Assembly: GCA_036498905.1 (NCBI GenBank) | Contig: DASYER010000143.1 | Coordinates: 35,976-99,975 of the forward strand | DNA length: 64,000 nucleotides | From: DAIDKA01 sp036498905 | GTDB taxonomy: Bacteria > Pseudomonadota > Gammaproteobacteria > Steroidobacterales > Steroidobacteraceae | Direction of reading: 5' to 3' | Part shown: positions 1 to 7,552 of the stretch, piece after piece | How positions within the stretch are numbered: position 1 is the stretch's first letter | How the letters are laid out: every line of letters starts with the position of its first letter | Notes under the pieces: model-generated | The model's input: the letters and a program-made list of their open reading frames with translations, nothing else | Told to the model about the DNA's origin: nothing | Database searches by the model: none | Made by a program: the position numbers and the translations under genes

Positions 1-13
1 GAGCCGCTTTGTC

Positions 14-592
14 ATGCCGAAGAAAATCCTGCTGCTGGTCGGCGACTATGCCGAGGACTACGAAACCATGGTGCCCTATCAGATGTTGCTGATGGCGGGT
101 CACAAAGTCGATGCGATGTGTCCGGGCAAGGCCGCCGGCGACTTTGTCTTCACTGCGGTTCACGATTTCGAAGGCGCGCAGACCTACTCGGAGAAGCCCG
201 GGCACCGCTTCACGCTCAATGCCACTTTCGATGCCAGCCGGCCCGCGGACTACGACGCCCTCGTGATTCCCGGTGGCCGCGCGCCGGAGTACCTGCGCCT
301 GGATCCGCGTGTCATCAAGCTCGTCCAGCATTTCGCGCAGGCGAACAAGCCGATTGCGGCCGTGTGCCACGGCGCGCAGCTGCTGGCGGCCGCCGATGTC
401 ATCGGCGGGCGCAGGATTTCGGCCTACCCGGCGTGCGCCCCGGAGGTGCGGCGGGCCGGCGGCGAATACGCCGATGTCCCCATCGACCAGGCCGTGACCG
501 ATGGCAACTTCGTGACGGCGCCCGCCTGGCCGGCCCATCCGGCCTGGATGCGCCAGTTCCTGGCGATGCTCGGCACCAAGATCACACACTGA
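14..592 (+). CDS. DJ-1/PfpI family protein
   Basis: A 192-residue protein of the class I glutamine amidotransferase-like DJ-1/PfpI superfamily, whose members include glyoxalase III/deglycase-type enzymes, proteases and chaperones. It starts MPKKILLLVGDYAEDYE. The nucleophile elbow is AVCHGAQLL with Cys118 followed by His119, and the PfpI-typical IPGGRAPEYLR lies near residue 85. Length matches single-domain PfpI proteins and no export signal is visible. It ends 15 bases before the metallopeptidase gene and may be co-transcribed with it. Family membership is clear; the actual substrate cannot be read from the sequence. Confidence 0.9.
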   Translation: MPKKILLLVGDYAEDYETMVPYQMLLMAGHKVDAMCPGKAAGDFVFTAVHDFEGAQTYSEKPGHRFTLNATFDASRPADYDALVIPGGRAPEYLRLDPRVIKLVQHFAQANKPIAAVCHGAQLLAAADVIGGRRISAYPACAPEVRRAGGEYADVPIDQAVTDGNFVTAPAWPAHPAWMRQFLAMLGTKITH

Positions 593-607
593 GGGAGAGC
601 GGCCACC

Positions 608-1510
608 GTGGACATGCGAGATCAGGACGAGAGCAGCAACGTCGAAGACGTGCGCGGCTCCGGCGGCGGTGGCGGCTTCCAGTTCCGACCGGTGCATGGC
701 ATTGGGCTCGGCACCGTCGCCGTCGCACTGATCGGTGGTTGGTTGTTCGGCATCAACCCGTTGCAGATTCTCGGCGTGCTCAGCGGCGGCGATATCAGCA
801 CGCAGCAGGACACGTCCGCGCAGCAGACCGTACCGCAACAAAATCCCGGCCAGGCCGCGGATACCGATGACCCGCAGGTCAGGTTCGTCTCACAGATCCT
901 GCGCAGCACCGAAGTCGTCTGGACCGACACTTTCAAACAGATGGGTCGCACCTACGAGAATCCGAAGCTGCGCCTGTTCCGCGACAGCTATCCGACGGCA
1001 TGCGGGCAGGGCGAGGCGGCGGCCGGACCGTTCTACTGTCCGAACGACCGTATGGTGTACCTCGATCTGGGCTTTTTTGACCTGATGACCCAGCAGCTGA
1101 ATGCGCCCGGGCAGTTCGCTCATGCGTACGTCATCGGTCACGAAGTCGGCCACCATGTGCAAAACCTGCTCGGCATACTCGGGCGGGTCGATGCGCAGCG
1201 CGCACGCGGCAGTGCCGCACAGTCCAATGCACTGAGCGTCAAGATCGAATTGCAGGCCGATTGCTTCGCCGGCGTGTGGGCGCGGCGCGCACAGCAGGAA
1301 AAGGGCTGGCGCTTTGAACAAGGTGATATAGAAACGGCGCTCAATGCCGCCAGCCAGATCGGCGATGACACCCTGCAAAGAAAGGCCCGTGGCACGGTCG
1401 TGCCCGAATCATTCACCCACGGCACCAGTGCGCAGCGGGTGTCGTGGTTCAAGCGTGGCATCGATTCAGGTGACATAAACCGATGCGACACGTTTGGAAC
1501 CGGCCTTTAG
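608..1510 (+). CDS. neutral zinc metallopeptidase (YpfJ-type)
   Basis: A 300-residue membrane-anchored putative metallopeptidase of the YpfJ/neutral zinc metallopeptidase family. The N-terminus is glycine-rich and cytoplasmic, followed by one membrane helix at about residues 31-49 and a periplasmic catalytic domain. The zinc site is HEVGHH at about residues 178-183, with the downstream family motif ELQADCFAGVWA. The start is GTG at 608 with a purine-rich GGGAGAG stretch just upstream; an in-frame ATG at 614 is an alternative. The domain order and length match the family. The physiological substrate is not known for this family. Confidence 0.92.
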   Translation: MDMRDQDESSNVEDVRGSGGGGGFQFRPVHGIGLGTVAVALIGGWLFGINPLQILGVLSGGDISTQQDTSAQQTVPQQNPGQAADTDDPQVRFVSQILRSTEVVWTDTFKQMGRTYENPKLRLFRDSYPTACGQGEAAAGPFYCPNDRMVYLDLGFFDLMTQQLNAPGQFAHAYVIGHEVGHHVQNLLGILGRVDAQRARGSAAQSNALSVKIELQADCFAGVWARRAQQEKGWRFEQGDIETALNAASQIGDDTLQRKARGTVVPESFTHGTSAQRVSWFKRGIDSGDINRCDTFGTGL

Positions 1511-1557
1511 TGGCATACACCGGGCGGCGGCGCGTAGATCTAATTTTGGGGAAATGA

Positions 1558-2484
1558 ATGGCGCAAGCCGGATGCGAACGGGCTGCATTAGCCGCGGCCG
1601 TGGCCTGGTTGGGCTCGGCCTGTTGTCCTTCGCCGGCCCACGCTCAGGGCTCGAGCGTGGCGGCACCGACCAGGCGCGACGATGCGCCCCTGCCGTTCGA
1701 TATTCCCGCGCAGCCCATGGCGGCCGCGCTCAATGCCTGGGCGGTGCAGGCCAATACCCAGGTATTCGTGGATCCGGGGCGCGTGGCGCATTTGACGGCG
1801 CCCGCGATCAAGGGGTCTTTGACGCCCCGCCAGGCCCTGCGGGCGTTGCTTGCGCGCAGCAATCTGCAGGTCTCCCAGGGCGCCAACGGCGTGTTTGTGA
1901 TCAAGCCGCGCCCGCTCGTCGCCGCAGCTCCGCAAGCCCCGGCACCGGATGAACCACCACCGGCACCCGCCTTCGCGGCGGTGCCGCACGAACCCGTGAC
2001 TGCGCGCGCCAGCGAGGGGCCCTGGCTGCTCGGAGCGTCCGTCGAATATTCCAGCGATGCTGGCCATGCCCGAAGCGGCGCCGCGGTCGCGGCGGATGGT
2101 GAGTATTTCATCACCGACCATGTCGCCGCAGCGTTTTATGTGACGCTGCCACGCACTCATTCCTTTGCCGGCGGCAGTGCCCGGCTGCAGTCTTCAGCGC
2201 TCAGTCTCAAATACTATTTCACGCCCGAGAGCTCGTGGGATCCATATCTGGGTGCCGGTGTCAATGTCACGGCGATTTACGATGCCAGTGGGGTCACGGG
2301 CCTGGATCGCGTGACGGCGGGGCCCACTGCCGGGGCCGGGTTCGATGTGCGTCTCAACCCCCGCTGGCTCCTGAATGCCGCCATCCGGTGGGCTTACGTG
2401 CGACCCGAGGTGAACAGCGCGCAGCAGCGGGAAATCCGCATCGATCCGGTGCAGTTCGGGGTCGGCCTTGCTTACCGGTTTTGA
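1558..2484 (+). CDS. STN-domain OmpW-like outer membrane protein
   Basis: A 308-residue protein joining two modules that I do not know as a standard pair. Residues 1-29 form a signal peptide (ending AHA). Residues about 45-118 match the STN (secretin/TonB short N-terminal) domain: FDIPAQPMAAALNAWA, then a GSLTPRQALRALLA block. A Pro/Ala-rich linker spans about 120-150. Residues 155-308 look like an eight-strand OmpW/OmpA-type barrel with aromatic strands (LSLKYYF, DPYLGAGVNVTA) and a C-terminal Phe as in outer-membrane proteins. STN domains in FecA-type receptors signal to FecR, and a FecI/FecR pair begins 112 bases downstream. There is no TonB box and no plug domain. The signalling role is inference; the domain calls are by motif only. 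Confidence 0.8.
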   Translation: MAQAGCERAALAAAVAWLGSACCPSPAHAQGSSVAAPTRRDDAPLPFDIPAQPMAAALNAWAVQANTQVFVDPGRVAHLTAPAIKGSLTPRQALRALLARSNLQVSQGANGVFVIKPRPLVAAAPQAPAPDEPPPAPAFAAVPHEPVTARASEGPWLLGASVEYSSDAGHARSGAAVAADGEYFITDHVAAAFYVTLPRTHSFAGGSARLQSSALSLKYYFTPESSWDPYLGAGVNVTAIYDASGVTGLDRVTAGPTAGAGFDVRLNPRWLLNAAIRWAYVRPEVNSAQQREIRIDPVQFGVGLAYRF

Positions 2485-2564
2485 GTCGTTTTCAACCCCA
2501 CGGACATTTTTCTTAAGAGGAGGTAACGCGCAACCGATCGCTTTCTCGTAAAATCATGAGATCT

Positions 2565-2578
2565 GCAGCATACGCTGC
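2565..2578. promoter_or_regulatory. short inverted repeat before the sigma-factor gene
   Basis: GCAGC-ATAC-GCTGC forms a perfect five-base stem with a four-base loop, 18 bases before the ATG of the ECF sigma-factor gene. It could be a small RNA hairpin in the leader or an operator. The stem is short, so chance is a real possibility. Confidence 0.25.
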
Positions 2579-2596
2579 GGCGCGATTGCAGGTTTC

Positions 2597-3202
2597 ATGA
2601 AGCACGATCCGACTCAAGTACTCGCCGGTGCGGCGCAGATCGCCTATCCGCTGGAGCCGGATGCGCCGGATGCCGCGGATCCGATCCCGGCCGACCCGTC
2701 GCACCGGGCCTACGTCACGATGCTGTTCAACCGGCATCGCGTCTCCCTGCAGCGCTACTTGATGCGGCTCGTTCCACCGGATGATGCGGCGGAACTCGTG
2801 CAGGAAAGCTATTACCGGCTGCTGCGACACGGCGAGATGGTGAAGATCGATGCCATGGCGCGGTCGTTTCTGTTTCAGACGGCGACCAATCTCGCGCGCG
2901 ATCACTATCGCCGGCGTGCCTCGCATCGCACCTCGCTGCATGTGCCCATCGATGACGAGGAAATCATCGAAGACCATCTCGGGCCCGACGAACAGTTGGC
3001 CGGAGAGCAGACGCGGGTGCTGCTCGAACGTGCCATCGCCGATCTGCCTCAGGACACGCGTACAGTGTTCATGCTGCATCGGTTCCGCGATCTCACCTAT
3101 CCCCAGATTGCGCAGACCATGAATCTCAGTGCCCGCACCGTCGCGCGCAAAATGGCCGAAGCGATCGAGCGGCTCAGTGCCGTCATGACGGAGGCCACAT
3201 GA
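2597..3202 (+). CDS. ECF RNA polymerase sigma factor, FecI-like
   Basis: A 201-residue group IV sigma factor. Region 2 (about residues 45-105) includes the core-binding segment ELVQESYYRLLR and a -10 recognition segment FLFQTATNLARDHYRRR. Region 4 (about 140-195) carries LPQDTRTVFMLHRF and the helix-turn-helix YPQIAQTMNLSARTVARKM. The stop overlaps the start of the FecR-like gene by four bases, the usual sigma/anti-sigma coupling. FecI-type factors are activated by an outer-membrane signal passed through FecR. No TonB-dependent receptor follows here; the nearest candidate receptor is the STN-barrel gene upstream. Confidence 0.93.
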   Translation: MKHDPTQVLAGAAQIAYPLEPDAPDAADPIPADPSHRAYVTMLFNRHRVSLQRYLMRLVPPDDAAELVQESYYRLLRHGEMVKIDAMARSFLFQTATNLARDHYRRRASHRTSLHVPIDDEEIIEDHLGPDEQLAGEQTRVLLERAIADLPQDTRTVFMLHRFRDLTYPQIAQTMNLSARTVARKMAEAIERLSAVMTEAT

Positions 3203-4203
3203 GTACGCCTGCCGAAAAACTCACCGCCGCCGAATGGTTCGCCGAGGCGCGCGGCGCAGATGCCGATTCGGCCCACGAGCCAGCGTGGCTGCAGTGGATC
3301 GCCGGGGAGGATCACCAGAAGGCCTACGAGAACTGCGAACTGGCGTGGGAGCTGTCCGGCGAGCTGCGCGGCAGCCCGGGAATCGCCGCGTTGCTGGCCA
3401 GCGCCGACGCGTTCGCCGCCGGGGCTCGTGTCGGCAAGGTATCGGCCGTGCGGACCAAATGGCGCGTCCCGCTGTGGCAGGTGGGCGTTGCCGCATCTTT
3501 GATCGCCGTGGGTGCATTCGCCTGGCTGTTCATGAGCGCGTCCACGACTACCGAATACAGCACCGCCGTCGGTGAGCAGCGCACGGTGACATTGGCCGAT
3601 GGCTCCACTGTGCTCCTCAATACCGACAGCGATGTGCGGGTGCAGCTGTCGCGGCACCTGAGGCGTATCGAACTGGCGCGGGGCGAGGCGCTGTTCAACG
3701 TCAGTCACGATCCGAGCCGGCCATTCGAAGTGCATGCGCTGCAGGGCGTTACCACCGCCGTGGGGACGCAGTTCGATGTCGAACTCACCCGCAGCGGCGC
3801 GGCGATCTCAGTACTAGAGGGCACCGTGACGGTCGGCGGCAGCGGCCAGGCCGCATCGCTGCCGCGCGTGGCCGTCTCGGCCGGCAATGGCGTCGGCTAC
3901 AGCCAGGAGGGGGCCGTTTCGCAATTGCGGCCCGCCGAGGTCAATCGTATCCAGGGATGGCGCACCCAGCGCATGGTATTCAACGACATTCCGCTCGATA
4001 CGGCATTGTCGGAGTACAACCGCTACAGCCGCAAGCCGATAGTGCTGAGCAATCCGGCGCTCGGAGCGCGGCATATCAATGGCGTGTTTCATATCGGCGA
4101 TGAAGCCGCCTTCCTGAGCGCGCTCGACCAGGGCCTGCACCTGAAGGCGACCAAGGGCGACGCGCAGACCGTGCTGCAGCCGGCACCAGGATATGAACAA
4201 TGA
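3199..4203 (+). CDS. FecR-family anti-sigma regulator
   Basis: A 334-residue inner-membrane regulator. Residues 8-55 form the cytoplasmic anti-sigma (DUF4880) segment with AEWFAEARGAD and the family motif WLQWIAGEDHQKAY. One membrane helix lies at about 95-112. The periplasmic FecR domain covers about 118-215 (VGEQRTVTLADGSTVLLNTDS, RGEALFNVSHD). A C-terminal STN-like/DUF4974 domain covers about 255-330. It overlaps the sigma gene by four bases upstream and the dehydrogenase gene by four bases downstream (ATGA), so sigma factor, regulator and dehydrogenase are translationally coupled. It would receive a signal from an STN-bearing outer-membrane protein and control the sigma factor. Confidence 0.93.
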   Translation: MSTPAEKLTAAEWFAEARGADADSAHEPAWLQWIAGEDHQKAYENCELAWELSGELRGSPGIAALLASADAFAAGARVGKVSAVRTKWRVPLWQVGVAASLIAVGAFAWLFMSASTTTEYSTAVGEQRTVTLADGSTVLLNTDSDVRVQLSRHLRRIELARGEALFNVSHDPSRPFEVHALQGVTTAVGTQFDVELTRSGAAISVLEGTVTVGGSGQAASLPRVAVSAGNGVGYSQEGAVSQLRPAEVNRIQGWRTQRMVFNDIPLDTALSEYNRYSRKPIVLSNPALGARHINGVFHIGDEAAFLSALDQGLHLKATKGDAQTVLQPAPGYEQ

Positions 4204-5345
4204 GCGACGCGGCGCGGCCCTGCCTGCGATTCGTGCTGTGCGCGCTGGCCGTATTCTTCTGCTTGAATGCGGTCGCGTATGCCGATGTCACCACTGATCT
4301 GATCAAGTCACTGCAGCTCGTCGCGGCGCCCACGCCGGTCAAACAGCGGGCCGACTGGCGCGTGCCACGCAAGGTGTTGCTGCTCGAATTCGGCAAACAG
4401 GACTGGGCGCCCCGCCAGGCCGAATTCGCCTCCGCCGCGCCCCACACCCAGGTGGTCGTCGTCCACAACATGACCGAGGCGCTGGCGCAGGCACCGGGCA
4501 CGGATGCGCTGATCGGTTTCAATCCCGAGATCTGCGCGCCGCGGCTGCTGGCCGCCGCGACCGACCTGCGCTGGATCGCATCGCTTGCCGCCGGTGTGGA
4601 GAACTGTCTGGAGGTACCCGGGCTGCGCGCGCGCGGGCTGCTGCTGACCAACATGCGGGCCGTGGATGCCGCCGTCATTGCCGAACATGCCATCGCCCTG
4701 ACGCTGGCCATCGCGCACGGCCTCGATGTGTTCGCCGCGGATACCGCCAAGGCGCAATGGAGCTTCGTCCATGGCGCGACGACACCGATGCAATCACTTG
4801 AAGGCAAGACGCTGCTGGTCGTGGGACTCGGCGGCATCGGCACCGAAGTCGCGCGACGCGCGCACGGACTGGGCATGAACGTCGTCGCCACGCGTGACGG
4901 CGAGCGCAAGGGCCCATCCTTTGTCAGCCATGTCGGTGCGCCCGCCGAACTTGCGGCCCTGGCAAGGGGCGCAGACGTCATTGTCAGCTGTGTGCCGCTG
5001 ACGCCGGACACCAAGGACATGTTCGATGCGAAATTCTTTGCGCTGCTGAAGCCCACCGCGATTTTCGTGAACATCTCCCGCGGCGGCACCATGGTGATGG
5101 CTGATCTGACGCGTGCGCTCGATGAGCGGCGGCTGGCGGGGGCGGGCCTGGATGTCGCGGACCCTGAGCCGTTGCCCGCCGACAATCCGCTGTGGCGCGC
5201 GCCGCACGTGCTCATTACGCCGCATATTTCCTCGCGCTCCGATCTGCCCGGCGAAGGGCGCTGGATCGTGGCTCGCGAAAACATGCGCCGCTATGCCAGC
5301 GGCACGAGCATGCTCAACGTCGTCGATCAGGCGCGCGGCTACTAA
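4200..5345 (+). CDS. exported D-2-hydroxyacid dehydrogenase family protein
   Basis: A 381-residue NAD(P)-dependent D-isomer 2-hydroxyacid dehydrogenase homologue. The Rossmann motif is VVGLGGIGTEVARRAHGLG. The catalytic triad positions are visible as Arg in NISRGG, Glu in DPEPLP and His in ITPHISS. Unusually, the N-terminus reads as a signal peptide: a charged start, hydrophobic FVLCALAVFFCLNAVAYA, and a likely cut after AYA at about residue 28. Family members are normally cytoplasmic because they need NAD(P)H. The start ATG overlaps the FecR stop, so expression is tied to the sigma/anti-sigma pair. The substrate is unknown. Export is inference from sequence; a membrane-tethered form is also possible. 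Confidence 0.88.
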   Translation: MSDAARPCLRFVLCALAVFFCLNAVAYADVTTDLIKSLQLVAAPTPVKQRADWRVPRKVLLLEFGKQDWAPRQAEFASAAPHTQVVVVHNMTEALAQAPGTDALIGFNPEICAPRLLAAATDLRWIASLAAGVENCLEVPGLRARGLLLTNMRAVDAAVIAEHAIALTLAIAHGLDVFAADTAKAQWSFVHGATTPMQSLEGKTLLVVGLGGIGTEVARRAHGLGMNVVATRDGERKGPSFVSHVGAPAELAALARGADVIVSCVPLTPDTKDMFDAKFFALLKPTAIFVNISRGGTMVMADLTRALDERRLAGAGLDVADPEPLPADNPLWRAPHVLITPHISSRSDLPGEGRWIVARENMRRYASGTSMLNVVDQARGY

Positions 5346-5350
5346 ACAGC

Positions 5351-6400
5351 ATGCCTTCGCTGTTTGATCCCCTCAAGGTCGGGGACCTCACGCTGCCCAA
5401 TCGCATTGTGATGGCGCCGCTGACCCGCTGCCGCGCGGGCACGCAGCGTATGCCGAACGAGCTGATGGCGCAGTACTACCGGCAGCGCGCCGGCGCCGGA
5501 CTGATCGTGTCCGAGGCCACCTCCGTGACGCCCATGGGCGTCGGCTACGCGGGTACGCCCGGCGTGTGGTCCGAGGAGCAGGTAGCGGGATGGAAGCTGA
5601 CCACCCAGGCCGTGCACGCTGCCGGCGGGCGGATTTTCCTGCAGTTGTGGCATGTCGGCCGGATTTCCGACCCCTCATTCCTGGACGGCAGGCCGCCGGT
5701 GGCCCCCAGCGCGATTGCGGCCCAGGGGAACGTGAGCCTGTTGCGACCGGAGCGGCCATTCCCGCTACCACGGGCGCTGGCCGTCGAGGAGATCCCGGGA
5801 GTCATTGAAGCGTACCGACAGGGTGCCCGTAACGCCCAGGCCGCCGGGTTCGACGGCGTCGAGATCCATGGTGCGAATGGCTATCTGCTCGATCAGTTCC
5901 TGCAGGATCGGGCCAATCACCGCACTGACGGCTACGGCGGCGGCATCGCCAATCGCGCCCGCCTGATGCTTGAGGTCGTCGACGCCGTGACTTCCGTCTG
6001 GGGGGCCGGCCGGGTGGGCATGCACCTGGCCCCACGGGGGGATAGCAATACCATGGGTGACTCGGATCCGGGCGCTCTGTTCGGCCACGTAGTGCGGGAA
6101 TTGGGCCGGCGCCAGCTCGCATTCCTGTGTGTGCGTGAATACGCCGCGGCTGACAGTATCGGACCGAAGCTCAGGAGCGTTTTCGGCGGCGTCTACATCG
6201 CCAATGAACGCTTCACCCCTGATTCCGCCGCACTGGCAGTTGCGGCCGGTGAGGTGGACGCGGTAGCGTTCGGCAAGCTGTTCATCGCCAACCCGGATCT
6301 GCCGCGGCGCATGCAGCCCGGCGCCGCACTCAATGCGCCTGACGTGCCGGGCTTCTATGCCGGCGGAGCCAAGGGTTACACCGACTATCCGTCCTTTTGA
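5351..6400 (+). CDS. old yellow enzyme / NADH:flavin oxidoreductase
   Basis: A 349-residue FMN-dependent ene-reductase of the old yellow enzyme (NemA-like) family, which reduces activated alkenes, nitro compounds or nitrate esters with NAD(P)H. Family motifs are clear: NRIVMAPLTRCRA at the N-terminus, HGANGYLLDQFLQD with the substrate-binding His/Asn region, HRTDGYGG, and the C-terminal phosphate-binding stretch VAFGKLFIANPDLP. I placed the start at ATG 5351, five bases after the dehydrogenase stop; it gives the standard family N-terminus, although the frame stays open further upstream. It is most likely in one operon with the preceding genes. Confidence 0.93.
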   Translation: MPSLFDPLKVGDLTLPNRIVMAPLTRCRAGTQRMPNELMAQYYRQRAGAGLIVSEATSVTPMGVGYAGTPGVWSEEQVAGWKLTTQAVHAAGGRIFLQLWHVGRISDPSFLDGRPPVAPSAIAAQGNVSLLRPERPFPLPRALAVEEIPGVIEAYRQGARNAQAAGFDGVEIHGANGYLLDQFLQDRANHRTDGYGGGIANRARLMLEVVDAVTSVWGAGRVGMHLAPRGDSNTMGDSDPGALFGHVVRELGRRQLAFLCVREYAAADSIGPKLRSVFGGVYIANERFTPDSAALAVAAGEVDAVAFGKLFIANPDLPRRMQPGAALNAPDVPGFYAGGAKGYTDYPSF

Positions 6401-6410
6401 GGGGGTTCAA

Positions 6411-7082
6411 ATGTCTTCATTCAATCAGGGACCCGGTGCGGAAGACGAGTCCATCAGCCGGCGCCGATTCTTGGGTGGCGCGACGACCGCCGGTGCCGTG
6501 GCATTGAGCGGCCTGACGCTGACCGATGAGTCGACCGCGCACGCGGCGACGGGTCACGCCGCCGATGCCGCGCTGCCGCCGAACTGGTTCGAAGGACCCG
6601 ATCCGAGCATTCCCAAGGTCGGATTGCGCTGGGCGTTTTCGGCCACCGTGTTCTTCGCCGATCGGGTCATGATCAATACCATGGACTCCCCGGCCGGGCG
6701 CGGCTACACCTCGGTGGGGGGCGGTGAAATCTGGGGCCCACGACTGCAGGGGCGAGTGTTGCCGCACAGCGGCGCGGATTACTACAAGACGACCTTCACC
6801 ACCTACTACATGTTCCAGGCGTCCGACGGTGCCCTGATCTTCATCCACAACCGCGGCACGATGCGCCGCTTCGCCGCCCGCTACGAGCCCGGGAAGCCTT
6901 TGGCTCCGCCCCCACCGCCGCCCGCGAAACAGGATTCGGTGTGGACGCGATTTCGCGCTACGCCGCAGTTCACCGCCCCGCTCGGGCCGCATGACTGGAT
7001 GAACCGCACCGTATTTGTCGCAAGCTCCCAGCGCCAGGCCAATCCCGACCACACGGTCTTCACCTACTACGAAGTGCTGTAA
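6411..7082 (+). CDS. Tat-exported DUF3237 protein
   Basis: A 223-residue protein with a twin-arginine signal (ESISRRRFLGGATTAGAVAL) followed by a DUF3237 domain from about residue 60. The domain signature is GGEIWGPRLQGRVLPHSGADY and later MFQASDGALIFIHNRGTMRR. A proline-rich insert (PPPPPPAK) sits near residue 165. ATG 6411 is preceded by GAGGGGG. DUF3237 proteins are small beta-rich proteins without an established biochemical role, often found beside catabolic oxidoreductases. The gene lies 10 bases after the old yellow enzyme gene and 11 bases before a second DUF3237 gene, so all are likely one operon. Confidence 0.85.
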   Translation: MSSFNQGPGAEDESISRRRFLGGATTAGAVALSGLTLTDESTAHAATGHAADAALPPNWFEGPDPSIPKVGLRWAFSATVFFADRVMINTMDSPAGRGYTSVGGGEIWGPRLQGRVLPHSGADYYKTTFTTYYMFQASDGALIFIHNRGTMRRFAARYEPGKPLAPPPPPPAKQDSVWTRFRATPQFTAPLGPHDWMNRTVFVASSQRQANPDHTVFTYYEVL

Positions 7083-7093
7083 AGGAGCCGATC

Positions 7094-7549
7094 ATGCGTG
7101 ATTTTGTGGTTCCCAAGACCGATACCAAGGTCCTCGGCACGATCGAACTGGAGTACGCCTTCAGGCTCACAGCTCACTACGATCCGCCGCAGGAGTCGCA
7201 CACGCCGCGCGGCACCTTCCGCTACCAGGACATCGTCAGTGGCGAAGTATCCGGGGCACGCATCACTGCCACCGTCTATCCGGACAGCGGTGGGCAGTAC
7301 GATACGGTCCGCTCCGACCGGGTCCGCGATGTCGATGCGCACTTCATGGTGAAGGCCGATAACGGCGAATGGCTGTACATGGAGCATGTCGGCTATCGGC
7401 GCACCGACGGCTACTATCGGGCGATCGCATATATCGAAACGGATCTGAAGGGTGCGTACGAGTGGATGAACAACACCACATTCGTCGTGACGGCGAAGGA
7501 ATCCGCCGATCAGCGTGAGGTCGTCTTCCACTACTACATAGCCAATTGA
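7094..7549 (+). CDS. DUF3237 protein, cytoplasmic paralogue
   Basis: A 151-residue protein with no signal peptide that matches the same DUF3237 fold as its upstream neighbour: an ELEYAFRLTAHYD start, GEVSGARITATVYPDSGGQYD, and a C-terminal AYEWMNNTTFVV block that parallels DWMNRTVFVAS in the upstream protein. The two genes are therefore divergent tandem paralogues, one exported and one not. A Shine-Dalgarno AAAGGAG precedes the ATG. It is the last gene of the sigma-factor-led operon, ending four bases before the convergent GGDEF gene. Function unknown. Confidence 0.8.
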   Translation: MRDFVVPKTDTKVLGTIELEYAFRLTAHYDPPQESHTPRGTFRYQDIVSGEVSGARITATVYPDSGGQYDTVRSDRVRDVDAHFMVKADNGEWLYMEHVGYRRTDGYYRAIAYIETDLKGAYEWMNNTTFVVTAKESADQREVVFHYYIAN

Positions 7550-7552
7550 AGA

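Noticed and set aside
4076..5284. A 402-codon minus-strand open frame.
   Set aside because: It is a Ser/Ala/Arg-rich shadow of the dehydrogenase gene, which has intact Rossmann and catalytic motifs.
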